Positions 8,671 to 18,541 of a DNA stretch of 64,000 nucleotides are shown piece after piece. The position numbers and the translations under genes are program-made. The notes beneath the pieces were generated by a model. It worked only from the letters and a program-made list of their open reading frames with translations, was not told the DNA's origin and ran no database searches. Position 1 is the stretch's first letter. Each line of letters begins with the position of its first letter. Source of the stretch: Chlorobium sp. (GTDB lineage: Bacteria > Bacteroidota > Chlorobiia > Chlorobiales > Chlorobiaceae); contig SZXW01000008.1 of NCBI GenBank assembly GCA_005862285.1, positions 31,909-95,908 on the forward strand, in the 5' to 3' direction.

Positions 8671-9427
8671 ATCGTTATTTCACTCCCGTTTTGGATTACT
8701 GTGACAATTTTTTTCAAGTACCGGCAAAAAACTGTTCCGATAGCAGAATCGATCAGAATAAGATCCAAAAAAGAACCTCTAACAGGCTCTCTGACTTTTG
8801 AAGATAATTAAAATTTCTTTCATCCGGGTATTTATCGGGGTTTGACAGGCATAAGGCAGCATTCTTAATAACGCAGACACTCGACGAATTCCCGGTTACC
8901 GTTATTACTCCGGCAACAATAAGTCGAAAGAGAATCCATGCAACGGGACTGTCATTCCGCAATGAAGCGTTGAAGTGGAGCTGTTCCAATAGACAAAAAA
9001 CTAGCGAATTTATGTTAACAACTCACTGTTTATGTAGTGCAGTGGAAAGGCGCTGCCCCATCATTGAATTTATCCACAATCCTGTCTCCACTTTCCGCAG
9101 TGGTAGCGTGATCGAAATCAGATGATTGATAGCCTGATAACTGATGCAACCGATCAGTGTTGTAAAACCGGAAATATTCCTGCAATCCATGATATCGTTC
9201 ATTTCCCTATCAGTAATCTTTCAAATGAAGGTCCTCATGCTGCCATCCTCCGGTGGAACTTGCCCCAATTAAGGTACTATCCTAGCTTTGGAAATTCTCC
9301 TGTTGTATCAGACCCGTTAATTTGAACACCAAAAACAGAGTATCCGGCAAGAAGTTGAATCTCGTGCAAAACGTATCAGTCAACCTTCAGTCTTGCAAAT
9401 TACCAAAAAAACATCGGTCAGCAGGGT
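8671..9427. other. Intergenic region of about 750 bases, no supported gene
   Basis: Several short frames occur (for example 9122-9325 plus, 8753-8989 minus) but none has a ribosome site or recognisable protein. A single DnaA-box-like TTATCCACA is at 9070-9078. Composition is more A/T-rich than the genes around it. It may hold decayed sequence. Confidence 0.45.
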
Positions 9428-10063
9428 TTACTTTATGCGGGTGTTCGGTTTATAGTCGATGATTTCCGCTCCTTTCTCCTGTACCTTCTCACATGCCTTG
9501 TTCACTTCTTTTTCCGAACGGTCCCCTACGCCATTTCTTACGAACTTCACCTGATAATTTCTTTTCAGCGCTTCCAATGTCGTTTCCAGGACACATTGAT
9601 CAGCATAGACACCGGTCACAACCAGCCTGTTCACCTGATGATCGACCAGATATTTTTCAAATTCCTTGTTGCTGAATGCATCGGTATCTTTTTTTGAAAA
9701 AACGGCAGTGCCGCTGACCCTGATTTTGCTGTAAATATTGGCACCCAGGCTTCCTTCCATGGCAGCATGACGCCGGATCCTGTTACCAAGAGCAAACCGT
9801 GGAAACTCACTTTTCACATAGACGATGAGCTGACCGCTTTTTTCGAACTCGTCGATAAGGTTGTTCACGACTGCGATAACACCCGGAATCTGCTCTTTAT
9901 TTATCGGCGCCTTCCCTTTTTCATCAAGAAAATCCTCCTGCATGTCCAGGACAAGCAACGCCGTCTTAGGATGCTCATATTGCTGGATGGGATTTCCTCC
10001 GGCTACAAAGCTGAATCCGGAGATCATCATAAAAATCGCCATCATGAGCATAAACCGTTTCAT
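9428..10063 (-). CDS. Exported isochorismatase-fold cysteine hydrolase
   Basis: 211 residues from ATG 10063, which follows AAAGGAGGGTGAT, a strong ribosome site. N-terminus MKRFMLMMAIFMMISGFSFV is a signal peptide or membrane anchor. The mature part is an isochorismatase fold: ALLVLDMQEDFL (catalytic Asp), IVYVKSEF (Lys) and VTGVYADQCVLETT (catalytic Cys; the motif is more often TD-x-CV). Family members hydrolyse nicotinamide, isochorismate or related amides. Export is unusual, since most members are cytoplasmic. The gene stands alone between long intergenic regions; substrate unknown. Confidence 0.83.
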   Translation of the reverse strand: MKRFMLMMAIFMMISGFSFVAGGNPIQQYEHPKTALLVLDMQEDFLDEKGKAPINKEQIPGVIAVVNNLIDEFEKSGQLIVYVKSEFPRFALGNRIRRHAAMEGSLGANIYSKIRVSGTAVFSKKDTDAFSNKEFEKYLVDHQVNRLVVTGVYADQCVLETTLEALKRNYQVKFVRNGVGDRSEKEVNKACEKVQEKGAEIIDYKPNTRIK

Positions 10064-10596
10064 ATCACCCTCCTTTGGAAAATAGATTACCTTCGACCAC
10101 TTGAACCAGCAGTTTCGTCTGCCTGAACATGCCGGCAAACGGGAAGAATACAGAACACCTTTTCATCAATCAGTCGCATCAGTTCCCGAACACAATCCGG
10201 AAAACCAATGGCCAGCTGATAATTTCCTCATGGAAAACCGGTTCAGATATTACCCATTCCCGACAAGTATTGATTTTCATTTTGTTCATGAAATATAGAC
10301 AAGTAATTCGCAATCATAAGATAGAAAGTCACGAAAAAAGAAGTCTTTCAGCAATACATGAACAACTCTCATCAGGGTACCCTTTGAAGAAGTAAGAATT
10401 GCCGATGTTGAATACCGGTTATATTCATGCTAACCCTAATAACAATAACAACTTGAATAGCGAGGTAATCATTTGAAATGAATACGCTTTTATCTATTTT
10501 AATTCATCGGAGATATACTTTCCCGACAGGCATATTTCCTGCTCTTCTGCAATCCTGAAAGCAAGCGCGCATTTCAAATCCTGATCAATAAATACC
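10064..10596. other. Intergenic region between divergent genes
   Basis: About 530 bases between the exported hydrolase (minus) and the methyltransferase-like gene (plus). It should carry both promoters. Short frames at 10101-10395 lack ribosome sites or motifs. No hairpin or repeat stands out. Confidence 0.45.
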
Positions 10597-11502
10597 ATGG
10601 ATGCAAGTACCAAGAACCGGTTGATCGATGCAGGACTCAGGACTGCCGACTCCGATATCGCTGACGAAGACGAGATATGGTCACATTACAGCAATGACAA
10701 AGTCGATATCGGTGAACGGTTGGCCAGCGTTATCCGCACCCTGCATGCAGCGAAACCGCTCACGTGGAAGTTGAGGGCCCTTTCCCTCGGTTCAAGCAGT
10801 GAGCCTCAGTTCCGTATTCTCGAAACTGCTTTTCGCGGGGGACTTTATCTTTTCGATATCGACCAGAGAGCGCTCGATATCTTGGAAGAAAGGATACAAA
10901 GGCAGTATACCGATCATGTATCGACCATAAGGGGCGATTATACCGGTATCTTTCTGAACAGGGAGTACTGCAGGAACTTTCTCCTGGAGAAACTTGATAA
11001 CCGGAAAGTCGATCTGATAACCCTTCACCACTCGTTGTACTATTGCACGGAAGATTCCTGGTGTGGTCTTTTTGAAGAATTGCTCAGGCAATTCCTGGCC
11101 CATGAAGGGGCCGTTCATGCAGTGCTGATGGCAAACAGCAGCAATGACGAACGAACGACAACATGGCTTTACAATCACTTCGCAGGTAAATTTTTCGGTG
11201 TTCGGAACAATCAGAGCCTGCCGGCATTGAAAAAGGAACTTGAACAATCACGAATGTTCAGCAATTCACAGATCATGATAAGTACAAGCAACGTGAAATT
11301 TTTCGTGAACGACTTCGCCAAATTCATGAAAGTGATCTGGATGATTCTTCTGCACCCGAACGTTCATCGATACAACGATACGCAGAAAGAAGAGATCATC
11401 TCGTTTATCATCGACAACCTCTGGTCGCAGCGGCAACCGTTGCTGCAGAAACAGCATCACCTGGTAATTTATCGGGGTATGGATTTCAAAGGGATCATTT
11501 AA
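10597..11502 (+). CDS. Class I SAM methyltransferase-like protein, substrate unknown
   Basis: 301 residues. The region LRALSLGSSSEPQFRILE fits glycine-rich SAM motif I, followed by an acidic loop at GLYLFDIDQRAL and a motif IV-like VDLITLHHSLYYCT. The layout recalls small-molecule methyltransferases. The C-terminal part (FFVNDFAKFMKVIWMILL) has no known motif. No Shine-Dalgarno is obvious before ATG 10597. Convergent with the membrane protein gene at 11572. The specific family was not recognised. Confidence 0.6.
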   Translation: MDASTKNRLIDAGLRTADSDIADEDEIWSHYSNDKVDIGERLASVIRTLHAAKPLTWKLRALSLGSSSEPQFRILETAFRGGLYLFDIDQRALDILEERIQRQYTDHVSTIRGDYTGIFLNREYCRNFLLEKLDNRKVDLITLHHSLYYCTEDSWCGLFEELLRQFLAHEGAVHAVLMANSSNDERTTTWLYNHFAGKFFGVRNNQSLPALKKELEQSRMFSNSQIMISTSNVKFFVNDFAKFMKVIWMILLHPNVHRYNDTQKEEIISFIIDNLWSQRQPLLQKQHHLVIYRGMDFKGII

Positions 11503-11571
11503 TCTCTAAGAGTAAGAGCTATGCTGCTATCCCGCTCTCCTCTTAACCCGGGCGGAATCTTGTCTGAACAG

Positions 11572-12045
11572 CTATCGCAGAGCCTGGATCAATGCTGGTA
11601 GAACAATAATAAGCAGCAGAAACGTCAATGCCGGGCGCATGAGATTGACCGGCCTGAGATTACCGAGCATGAAAGCCGTTACGACATGGTTCACCGCCGA
11701 AAAAGTAAAGAAAGTCAGCATGACAAGCACGATTGTAGCATCTGCATATTTACCCCAGCTTGAAAGATATATAAAACAGGCCACACAGGCCATTGCGGCA
11801 TTTGCCAGTCCTGACTGGATCTGGTAAGCCCGGTTGTGCGGATAACCGATTTTCCTCGAAGCGGCTTCGCCAAGGAGAAGCGATTCGAAAGCAGTAGTTC
11901 CCGACATGATCATGACAATGAAAAGGCCAAGGATATGAAATCGTGATACCGGAGACGAACCATAATAGTATGCAAAAAATATTGCCACTGAAACGCCAAT
12001 CGGACGAACCCATTCCATAACCGATACCAGCTGCCTCTTTTTCAT
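11572..12045 (-). CDS. Polytopic membrane protein, unknown function
   Basis: 157 residues with about five hydrophobic segments: near residues 14-30, 36-52 (ILGLFIVMIMSGTTAFESL), 80-95 (NAAMACVACFIYLSSW), 104-125 and 138-155. The stretch GTTAFESLLLGEAASRKIGY looks conserved and lies between the second and third segments. No catalytic motif is evident, and no family was recognised with confidence. It stands alone between a convergent methyltransferase and the metal exporter on the same strand, from which it is separated by about 150 bases containing a dispersed repeat. Confidence 0.6.
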   Translation of the reverse strand: MKKRQLVSVMEWVRPIGVSVAIFFAYYYGSSPVSRFHILGLFIVMIMSGTTAFESLLLGEAASRKIGYPHNRAYQIQSGLANAAMACVACFIYLSSWGKYADATIVLVMLTFFTFSAVNHVVTAFMLGNLRPVNLMRPALTFLLLIIVLPALIQALR

Positions 12046-12145
12046 CGCAGAGAATGATTATTTGGTGTAGCAGAAGGACAGATGAAATTCATCCGTCATT
12101 GTTATTACTACTGCGATTTAACGTATTATATGTTTTGGCACATAT

Positions 12146-12182
12146 TGTCATTCTGAGGCCGATGCAGTCGGATGAAGAATCC
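12146..12182 (+). repeat. Dispersed GTCATTCTGAG...GAAGAATCC repeat, copy 1
   Basis: TGTCATTCTGAGGCCGATGC followed by AGTCGGATGAAGAATCC. The ends match copies at 37682 and 47951. Intergenic. Confidence 0.5.
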
Positions 12183-12197
12183 ATTAGCCAACCTCTT

Positions 12198-13160
12198 TCA
12201 TCCGGAAACCGGTCCCCTAAGATTTTTTCCGTTATGAACCTCTACCGTAATATGCACAAGTTCATCATGAACGCTGAGGATCCGTTTGAAATAATCAGGA
12301 TTTGCCTCTTCACTTGAAAATAACGATAAAATACAGGAGTACTTTCCTTTACCTACCCGCCATACATGAATGTCTGTTATTTCCGCTTTAATCCGGCTTT
12401 CCCCGATAGCCTCATGTATTTCAGCGACAACCGGAGCATCCATCTCGGCATCGAGCAGGATACGTCCCGAATCACGCAGCAAACCGAAAGCCCAGGCAGT
12501 AACGAGAGCCGCTCCGGCAATTCCCATGAGAGGATCGAGCCAGTTTGCTCCCCAGTATTTTCCACCGATCAATGCAACTATTGCGAGCACTGATGTCGCC
12601 GCATCTGAAAGGACATGGATATATGCGGAACGGAGGTTCAAATCATGATGATGGTCATCATGACCATGATGTTCATGGTGGTGATGCTCATGAGAATGAT
12701 CATCCTTGAGCAGCCAAGCACAAACCAGATTGACAATCAGGCCTGCAAAAGCGATCGCAATTGCCTGATCGTAGTGTATGGGCGAGGGAGAAAGAAGACG
12801 TTCAACTGACTGAAAAAGCATCAGACCGGCAATTATTACGAGAAATATGGCGCTCGTATATCCGCCAAGCACTTCTATTTTCCATGTTCCGAAAGCGAAA
12901 CGGGTATCTCCGGCGAAATGACGGGCGGCTTTGTATGCCATAACTGACAATCCGAGCGCGAGAGCATGAGAGCTCATATGCCAGCCATCGGCAAGCAGTG
13001 CCATTGAATTGAAAAGCCAACCGCCGGAAATCTCGGCGAACATCATGATCGTGGTCAGTAGAACCGCCCATCTGGTTTTTTGTTCACCAAGAGGATTGCC
13101 TTCATCGAAAATATGGGGATGTGGAAGATCAAAAATGGATACAATCGGCTTCTTTTTCAT
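12198..13160 (-). CDS. Cation diffusion facilitator, DmeF-like (Co/Ni/Zn export)
   Basis: 320 residues, cytoplasmic membrane, metal/proton antiport. Six membrane segments with the site-A residues in MALLADGWHMSSHALALG (His and Asp) and HVLSDAATSVLAIV (His and Asp) in the fifth segment. A His-rich cytoplasmic loop at about 155-175 (DHSHEHHHHEHHGHDDHHH) probably binds metal. The C-terminal cytoplasmic domain (about 245-310) has the ferredoxin-like fold with TDIHVWRVGKGKYS. HxxxHALALG and an N-terminal HPHIF are typical of the DmeF branch, which prefers cobalt and nickel; the specific metal is inferred. Monocistronic. Confidence 0.9.
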   Translation of the reverse strand: MKKKPIVSIFDLPHPHIFDEGNPLGEQKTRWAVLLTTIMMFAEISGGWLFNSMALLADGWHMSSHALALGLSVMAYKAARHFAGDTRFAFGTWKIEVLGGYTSAIFLVIIAGLMLFQSVERLLSPSPIHYDQAIAIAFAGLIVNLVCAWLLKDDHSHEHHHHEHHGHDDHHHDLNLRSAYIHVLSDAATSVLAIVALIGGKYWGANWLDPLMGIAGAALVTAWAFGLLRDSGRILLDAEMDAPVVAEIHEAIGESRIKAEITDIHVWRVGKGKYSCILSLFSSEEANPDYFKRILSVHDELVHITVEVHNGKNLRGPVSG

Positions 13161-13449
13161 GATTTCTTCAATCTTTATCGAAAAATATCGTGTAAAAATA
13201 TAAACGGAAGTTCCGGTTTCCGTTTACAGAGAAAATGAATCAGATCAATATGAATCCGGAAAAGATACGTCATTAACTCCACGAAATAACCGCTGCATCC
13301 AGCGTATTACTTTAATAAAACTAAGTGTTTTTTAAAATATATCACGCCATTTCTACTGATTTTTAGAAAGATATCCAAATTAATCGTATAATTACTTGCA
13401 ATATCACTCTATTTAATGATGTATTTAATCTGTCTATAAGAAAAGCATT

Positions 13450-14676
13450 ATGGCATCTGTCAGACAGCAGAAACCGATAATTACTGAAAAGAGCCATTGG
13501 ATCAGCTATCATCCTGAAGCAGGGTATAAAAAACAAGCAAGGCTGATTGATAATAATATCGTACATACATGGGTTAATGCCGAAAAAGATGTGGTACTGG
13601 ATTTTCTGGATGTCGAACTGTTAAAAAAGGTTCTCTCCGAATCCGGACTCATTGACAAGCAGTTCCATATCATTTTTGACCTTACCCATGTTTCGGATAT
13701 ATCTTACCGTTACAAGCAGGGAATAACCGAACTGCTCTTTCACTGGGAACCTGTTCTTGGGTGTATCTGTTTTTACAACATTTGCCCTTCAATGCTGACA
13801 GTTGTACGGTCTTTTGCATATATCGCACCTGAAAAAATTTGCGTTCTCAAGTCTTTCAGCTATAAAGATGCACTGCAGAATATCATTTCCTTCAAAGACG
13901 GCAACGATTTTCCTGACAAATGCTCTGTTGTCAAAACGCTCGATTCTGCCGATCTGAAAAAACAGTTTTTGAGCGCTGTTACAAAAATATCCTGGCTCAA
14001 CATGCTGGATGTCCATATAACGATACCACCGACCGACAGCATCTACTTTGATTTTTTTCAGGCACTCGAAGCCCTGCGCCTCGATCTTATGGCCAAAGAC
14101 ATTGAAAAAGAAAACGAAATAAAATTGCTCAAACAGGATTGCGAAAACCGAATAACTCAAATGAACATAAAAATGAACGCACAATCAGAAGTAAGTAAAA
14201 AGACCCTTCAGGACCTGAAAAAAGAAGTTGCGGAACTAAAAACAACAGTTGCAACACAGGATATGGAATTGACAAGAATTTCCACAGCGATAGCGGAAAA
14301 AACCGGCAAACTCAGAAAACTTCTCGATCAGATCTCTGCTCTTGATATTGAACCTTCCCTCAAATATTCAATGACAAATTCCTGTCTGAGCCTTATAGAA
14401 ACCCAGACTATCGAAAAAAGGCTTGATGTCGAACTGACAGAATCCGATTCCGTTTTCCTTTCCAAACTTCAGAAAAAGCATCCCAATCTCAACCAGCGGG
14501 AAATGAGAATCGCTCTCTTCGTCAAACTCAACCATGACACGAAAGATATTGCAACCTCTCTGGGCATTTCAACAAGGGGAATGGAAAGTATCCGCTACAG
14601 GATGCATAAAAAGCTGGGCCTTGGCAAACATCAGTCAATAAAAACGTATCTTTCCGATGTAGTGATGGGCATGTAG
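13450..14676 (+). CDS. Coiled-coil regulator with C-terminal LuxR-type HTH
   Basis: 408 residues. The N-terminal 200 have no recognised domain; the pattern (HIIFDLTHVSDISYRYKQGI, then short strand-helix repeats) hints at a STAS- or sensor-like fold. Residues 215-300 are a long coiled coil (EKENEIKLLKQD..., KKTLQDLKKEVAELK). The last 70 residues are a helix-turn-helix: HPNLNQREMRIALFVKLNHD, IATSLGISTRGMESIRYRMH and KKLGL, as in two-domain LuxR-type regulators of Bacteroidetes/Chlorobi. The outer-membrane barrel gene begins 46 bases downstream, so the two may be co-transcribed. No phospho-acceptor Asp motif is visible. Target and signal unknown. Confidence 0.75.
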   Translation: MASVRQQKPIITEKSHWISYHPEAGYKKQARLIDNNIVHTWVNAEKDVVLDFLDVELLKKVLSESGLIDKQFHIIFDLTHVSDISYRYKQGITELLFHWEPVLGCICFYNICPSMLTVVRSFAYIAPEKICVLKSFSYKDALQNIISFKDGNDFPDKCSVVKTLDSADLKKQFLSAVTKISWLNMLDVHITIPPTDSIYFDFFQALEALRLDLMAKDIEKENEIKLLKQDCENRITQMNIKMNAQSEVSKKTLQDLKKEVAELKTTVATQDMELTRISTAIAEKTGKLRKLLDQISALDIEPSLKYSMTNSCLSLIETQTIEKRLDVELTESDSVFLSKLQKKHPNLNQREMRIALFVKLNHDTKDIATSLGISTRGMESIRYRMHKKLGLGKHQSIKTYLSDVVMGM

Positions 14677-14722
14677 AACAAATTGAAACTTTTTTTCCTG
14701 GAACACTCAAACCTGTACGAAA

Positions 14723-15268
14723 GTGAAAAAAGTACTCGTTACATCAATGCTGATAACCGTTCTCGGATCAGCATCTGCCTTTGCAAACACCTATGTCAGC
14801 GCTTCCGCAGGGATCGGACTCCCGAACAAATGGCAGGAAACAGGCTATACGACCGATGTCGATACCAATCTTGCTATAAACGGCGCCATCGGATATGATT
14901 TCGGATCGACAAGGATGGAAGCTTCTGCTGGATACCAGAAGCACGACCATACAAATACCTCTGAAGATTTTTCGGTGCTTTCCTTCATGGCAAACGGTTA
15001 TTACGATTTCCACGGCATGTCGAACGTAACACCTTATCTTATGGCTGGAGCCGGAATAGGGTCTTTCAATGTATCCTGGGATACCAGAAATGCGAGTTCT
15101 TTTATCTGGCAGGTTGGTGCAGGTATGGGAATCAAAATCGATAAAAACCTCTCTTTTGATTTTGGGTACAGGTACCTCAAACCGGAAGGCCTTGTTTGCC
15201 CGACGGATGGAAACAAAATAACCTGGAGCAGCAATAATTTTCTGGTCGGCCTCAGGTACGGATTCTGA
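14723..15268 (+). CDS. Outer-membrane beta-barrel protein, OmpA/opacity-like
   Basis: 181 residues from a GTG at 14723. Signal peptide MKKVLVTSMLITVLGSASAF with cleavage after AFA. The mature protein has alternating strands rich in Gly and aromatic residues (GAIGYDFGSTRMEASAGYQ, YYDFHGMSNVTPYLMAGAG) and ends in a C-terminal phenylalanine (FLVGLRYGF), the outer-membrane assembly signature. Likely an eight-strand barrel. The absence of an ATG and of a clear ribosome site suggests low or coupled translation with the HTH regulator upstream. A strong terminator follows. Confidence 0.85.
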   Translation: MKKVLVTSMLITVLGSASAFANTYVSASAGIGLPNKWQETGYTTDVDTNLAINGAIGYDFGSTRMEASAGYQKHDHTNTSEDFSVLSFMANGYYDFHGMSNVTPYLMAGAGIGSFNVSWDTRNASSFIWQVGAGMGIKIDKNLSFDFGYRYLKPEGLVCPTDGNKITWSSNNFLVGLRYGF

Positions 15269-15290
15269 AACAGGAATATAAGCTAACAAC

Positions 15291-15325
15291 AAAAAACCGG
15301 AGTTTCAGGCACTCCGGTTTTTTTA
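15291..15325 (+). terminator. Intrinsic terminator after the outer-membrane protein gene
   Basis: Arms AAAAACCGGAGT and ACTCCGGTTTTT around a seven-base loop, followed by further Ts. Being A-rich on the 5' side, it may also act for the ferritin-like gene ending at 15363 on the other strand. Confidence 0.88.
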
Positions 15326-15362
15326 TTGACATGCAGTATCAGTGGGGATTTATTATGGCTGG

Positions 15363-15857
15363 TTATTTATTAAGAAAAACCCCCAGGTCTTCCAGCAGCG
15401 CCTGAAGGTCCTCCTCATGTGTCACCTCATCCTGCAGGATCTGTATGGCTATATTGTAGGTTACCGGATCTTTCAAACCGATTTCCTGAATGATGCTGTT
15501 GTAAGTTGATATGGCACACTGTTCACCGGAGATGTTCTGTTCGAGGATTTTCCGGACAAACGGATCGTCGGGAGCTTCATAACCACAGTTAGTCCATTCG
15601 AACCACTGCTTCGGTGAAGTGAGAGGTGTTCCGCCGAGCTGGATGATCCGGGTGCTGACCATATCGGCATGACGAAGTTCATCCGCAGCATGCTGCATGA
15701 GCTCCGCCATCACGGCATCCTTCATTGGCCCCTGAACGACCTTGGCTCCCAGCCAGTACTGGTAATAGGCCAGCCATTCATCGGCAAAAGCCCTGTTAAG
15801 CAGTTCAAGGACCCTTTCCAGGTTCTCCCCCACTATTTCACGACCTCTTGTCCCCAT
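15363..15857 (-). CDS. Ferritin-like Dps-like (DPSL/thioferritin) protein
   Basis: 164 residues from ATG 15857, which follows AAAGGAGGATTAC; an upstream frame extension is not used. Four-helix ferritin fold with the di-iron motifs FADEWLAYYQYW (Glu), HAADELRHADMV (Glu-x2-His), ILEQNISGEQCAISTYN and QDEVTHEEDL (Glu-x2-His). Two cysteines, in TNCGYEAP and GEQCAI, flank the ferroxidase site, as described for DPSL/thioferritin proteins of archaea and anaerobes, which oxidise iron with peroxide. Likely role: iron storage and peroxide protection. Monocistronic. Confidence 0.85.
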   Translation of the reverse strand: MGTRGREIVGENLERVLELLNRAFADEWLAYYQYWLGAKVVQGPMKDAVMAELMQHAADELRHADMVSTRIIQLGGTPLTSPKQWFEWTNCGYEAPDDPFVRKILEQNISGEQCAISTYNSIIQEIGLKDPVTYNIAIQILQDEVTHEEDLQALLEDLGVFLNK

Positions 15858-16023
15858 GTAATCCTCCTTTAATATTTGCTCCGTTTTCAATAAAGGTAAT
15901 GTTATCATCAACACAAATCAAAATGCTGAAAATTGTTATGTTCGGCGAACAAATCTGTTTCTTCGATTCGGGATTTCCCCGAAACATTACTGTCGGGGGC
16001 AAGTTCCCTGCTGGTGAAATCAA

Positions 16024-16170
16024 GCTCGAAGGCAAAAAAACGGTCATTTCAGCATCCAACGGACAGGAGACTGTCGTGCTTGCAGAATACAATTCCCGGA
16101 TCGATCTCGTGCTTATGGACATCATGATGCCGGTCATAAACCGCCTCGAAGCGAAAAAGATGGTCAGACT
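16024..16170 (+). pseudogene. Fragment of a response-regulator receiver domain
   Basis: Translation in frame gives KKTVISASNGQETVVLAEYN followed by SRIDLVLMDIMMPVINRLEA. This is the middle of a CheY-like receiver: the A-NGQEA segment and the phospho-acceptor strand DLVLMDIMMPV with its Asp. The first strand with the acidic pair and the later Thr and Lys strands are missing, and the Gly usual after the MPVxD turn is lost (INRLE in place of DGLE). It ends directly at the 3' end of the truncated ATPase on the opposite strand, so it is a remnant left by a rearrangement. It was probably part of a hybrid kinase. Confidence 0.72.
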
Positions 16171-16171
16171 T

Positions 16172-18541
16172 TTATTTCAGAAAGAGGAAGATGTTTTTCC
16201 TGAGGATGAATTTCACTGTTTCTATGACAGGAATAACCGTAGCCGCAGCTGCGATTACAATCAACCAGTCTTCAGCACTCAACAGAAATGTTCCGAAAGG
16301 TTTACGGAGAACCGGAAGCAGAATGATGAGCCCAAGCAGGACAAGCTCCCAGGCAACTGCAAGATTGAGCCATCTGTTGGCAAACGGACGATTGAGTATT
16401 GAATCTTTTTCGGAGCGGAAATTGTAAGCTTTGAAGAACTGGATCAGTACAAGCGTAACGAATGTCATCGTCATCGATTCCACGAGAGAGCGGCCTGAAG
16501 CGAGTGCCCACTGGAACAGCGAAAGGTTGACGAAGGATGACCAGATGCCGCCTGTGAGCATGAGCAAAACGACAGGCCTGGAAAAAATCCCTTTTTTCGG
16601 ATCATCTGGTCTGCGTGACATGATATCCCGATCGGCAGGGTCCACGGAAAGTGCAAGTGCCGGCAAGCCGTCGGTTGCAAGGTTGACGTACAGAATCTGT
16701 ACTGCCGTCAGGGGCAGGGGAATTCCAGCAAGGGTAGCAAAGGACATCAGGCCAAGCTCGCCGATATTGGAGGAAAGAAGGTAGGTAAGATATTTTTTAA
16801 TATTGTCATAGATAGCTCTCCCCTCTTCCACGGCAGCCACGATGGATGCGAAGTTGTCATCCGTCAGCATCATGTCCGAAGCCTCCTTTGAAACATCGGT
16901 CCCGGTTATTCCCATGGAAATTCCGATATCAGCTTTCTTCAGGGCTGGGGCATCGTTGACACCGTCCCCTGTCATTGCCACCACTTCCCCGTTCTTCTGC
17001 AGGGCTTCGACAATCCTCAGCTTGTGTTCCGGCGCCACCCGTGCATAGACGGAAACAGAAGCCGCCAGAGTACGGAGTTCCTCATCCGTGATGGAGTTCA
17101 GCATTGCACCCGTCATAACCCTGCCATCCCTCAGGATACCAATCTCACGAGCTATCGCTTCTGCCATCAACGGATGGTCACCGGTAATCATGACCGGACG
17201 GATTCCTGCATCGATACAACGGCGGACGGCCTCTTTCGCCTCGCCTCTCGGCGGATCGATCATACCGGCAAATCCGATGAACGTCATCTTTTGAGAAGCA
17301 TCCCCGATCTCCGAAACATCTTTCAAAGCAAATGCGAGCACGCGCAGCGCTTTTTTCCCGAGAGTGCCGGCTTCTGCAAGAAGCTGCATTCTTGCTGATT
17401 CATCGAGCTTGACGATACCTTCATCAGTCATTATTGAAGTGCAGTCAGGAAGGATTGTTTCGGGAGCGCCTTTGATATGCGCCCTGATCGAGGAACCTAT
17501 CCGGTTCAGGGTAATCATTCTTTTTGTTTCTGAAGAAAACGGCTGTTCATCGATCCGCTCCTGTTCCAGACGCAAAGGCTCCTCATCTATTCCTGCTTTT
17601 CGTGCAGCAACGAGAAGCGCGCCTTCGGTCGGGTCACCGGAAACCGACCATGCACCATCACCCTCTCCCAGCAGGCGTGCATCGTTGCAGAGAACGGCCG
17701 CAACAAGCAGTTCTCTGAGCGTTTCAGGCAACTCTCCGCCTCCTTCAACTGATAACTTACCCTCAGGAAGGTAACCGGAGCCACTGACATCGATCAGTTT
17801 TCCGGACACTTGAACAGCCCTTACGGTCATTTCATCCCGAGTCAGGGTTCCGGTCTTGTCGGAACAGATTACCGTAGTGCTGCCCAGCGTTTCAACGACG
17901 GCCAGACGCCGCATCAGTGCGTGACGTTTTACCATACGCTGAACACCGAGCGCAAGCGAAATGGTCACCACTGCAGGTAGAGCTTCGGGTACAACCGCGA
18001 CAGCAAGTGCGATTCCGAAAATCAGCATTTCAATGAACGGCTGTCCCCTGAAAAATCCGAGAACGGTAATGGCCAGCACAATGACCGCAGCAGCCCGGGC
18101 AAGTGTAGCGCCCACCTTGTCAAGGTTTTTCTGAAGGGGGGTTTTGTCGGTTGCAACAGACTGCAGCATTGCTGCAATCCTGCCGAACTCTGTCTGCATG
18201 CCCGTAGCTGTCACAACTGCCGATGCGCGACCGTAACTGACGGTTGTACCTGCAAAAACCATGTTTTTTCGATCGCCGGGCGGTGGTTCTCCCGGTATTA
18301 CAAGTGCTGCATCTTTTTCCGAAGAAAGGGACTCGCCGGTAAGTGATGACTCCTCAGCCATGAGATTATAAGCCTGCACGAGTCTTGCGTCTGCCGGAAC
18401 TTTGTCTCCTGCTGTGAGTAGAAGCATATCGCCGGGAACGATCTCCTCGGCATTGATTACCGTTTCCTTTTCAGATAACCTCGCAACGTCACAGTACACT
18501 CCTGCTTTTGAAAACGGGAATCTACCATGACAGGATTGCAC
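16172..18541 (-). pseudogene. P-type cation ATPase (P2 type), 5'-truncated
   Basis: 789 residues, against about 880-900 for bacterial Ca2+/Na+-type P2 ATPases. Present: the end of the actuator domain with SSLTGES, M3-M4 with VVPEALPAVVTISLALG, phosphorylation loop ICSDKTGTLT, nucleotide domain KGAPE, MITGD, hinge GDGVNDAPALKKADIG and M5-M10. Missing: about 110 N-terminal residues with M1, M2 and the start of the actuator domain. The frame begins right after the stop of the FAD/Fe-S gene; the junction residues (SWPFVQSCHGRFPFSKAGVY) resemble nothing in P-type ATPases. The nearest start is a GTG at 18541 without a ribosome site. A pump lacking M1-M2 should not work, so this is probably a recent pseudogene. 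Confidence 0.8.

Noticed and set aside
9070..9078. DnaA box-like TTATCCACA here and at 56589-56597
   Set aside because: Single isolated boxes about 47 kb apart; no cluster, A/T-rich unwinding element or dnaA/dnaN neighbour, so not an origin.
15848..16402. 184-residue plus frame taken as a gene
   Set aside because: Only its middle is recognisable, as a receiver-domain fragment; the rest overlaps the ferritin-like 5' end and the ATPase 3' end.
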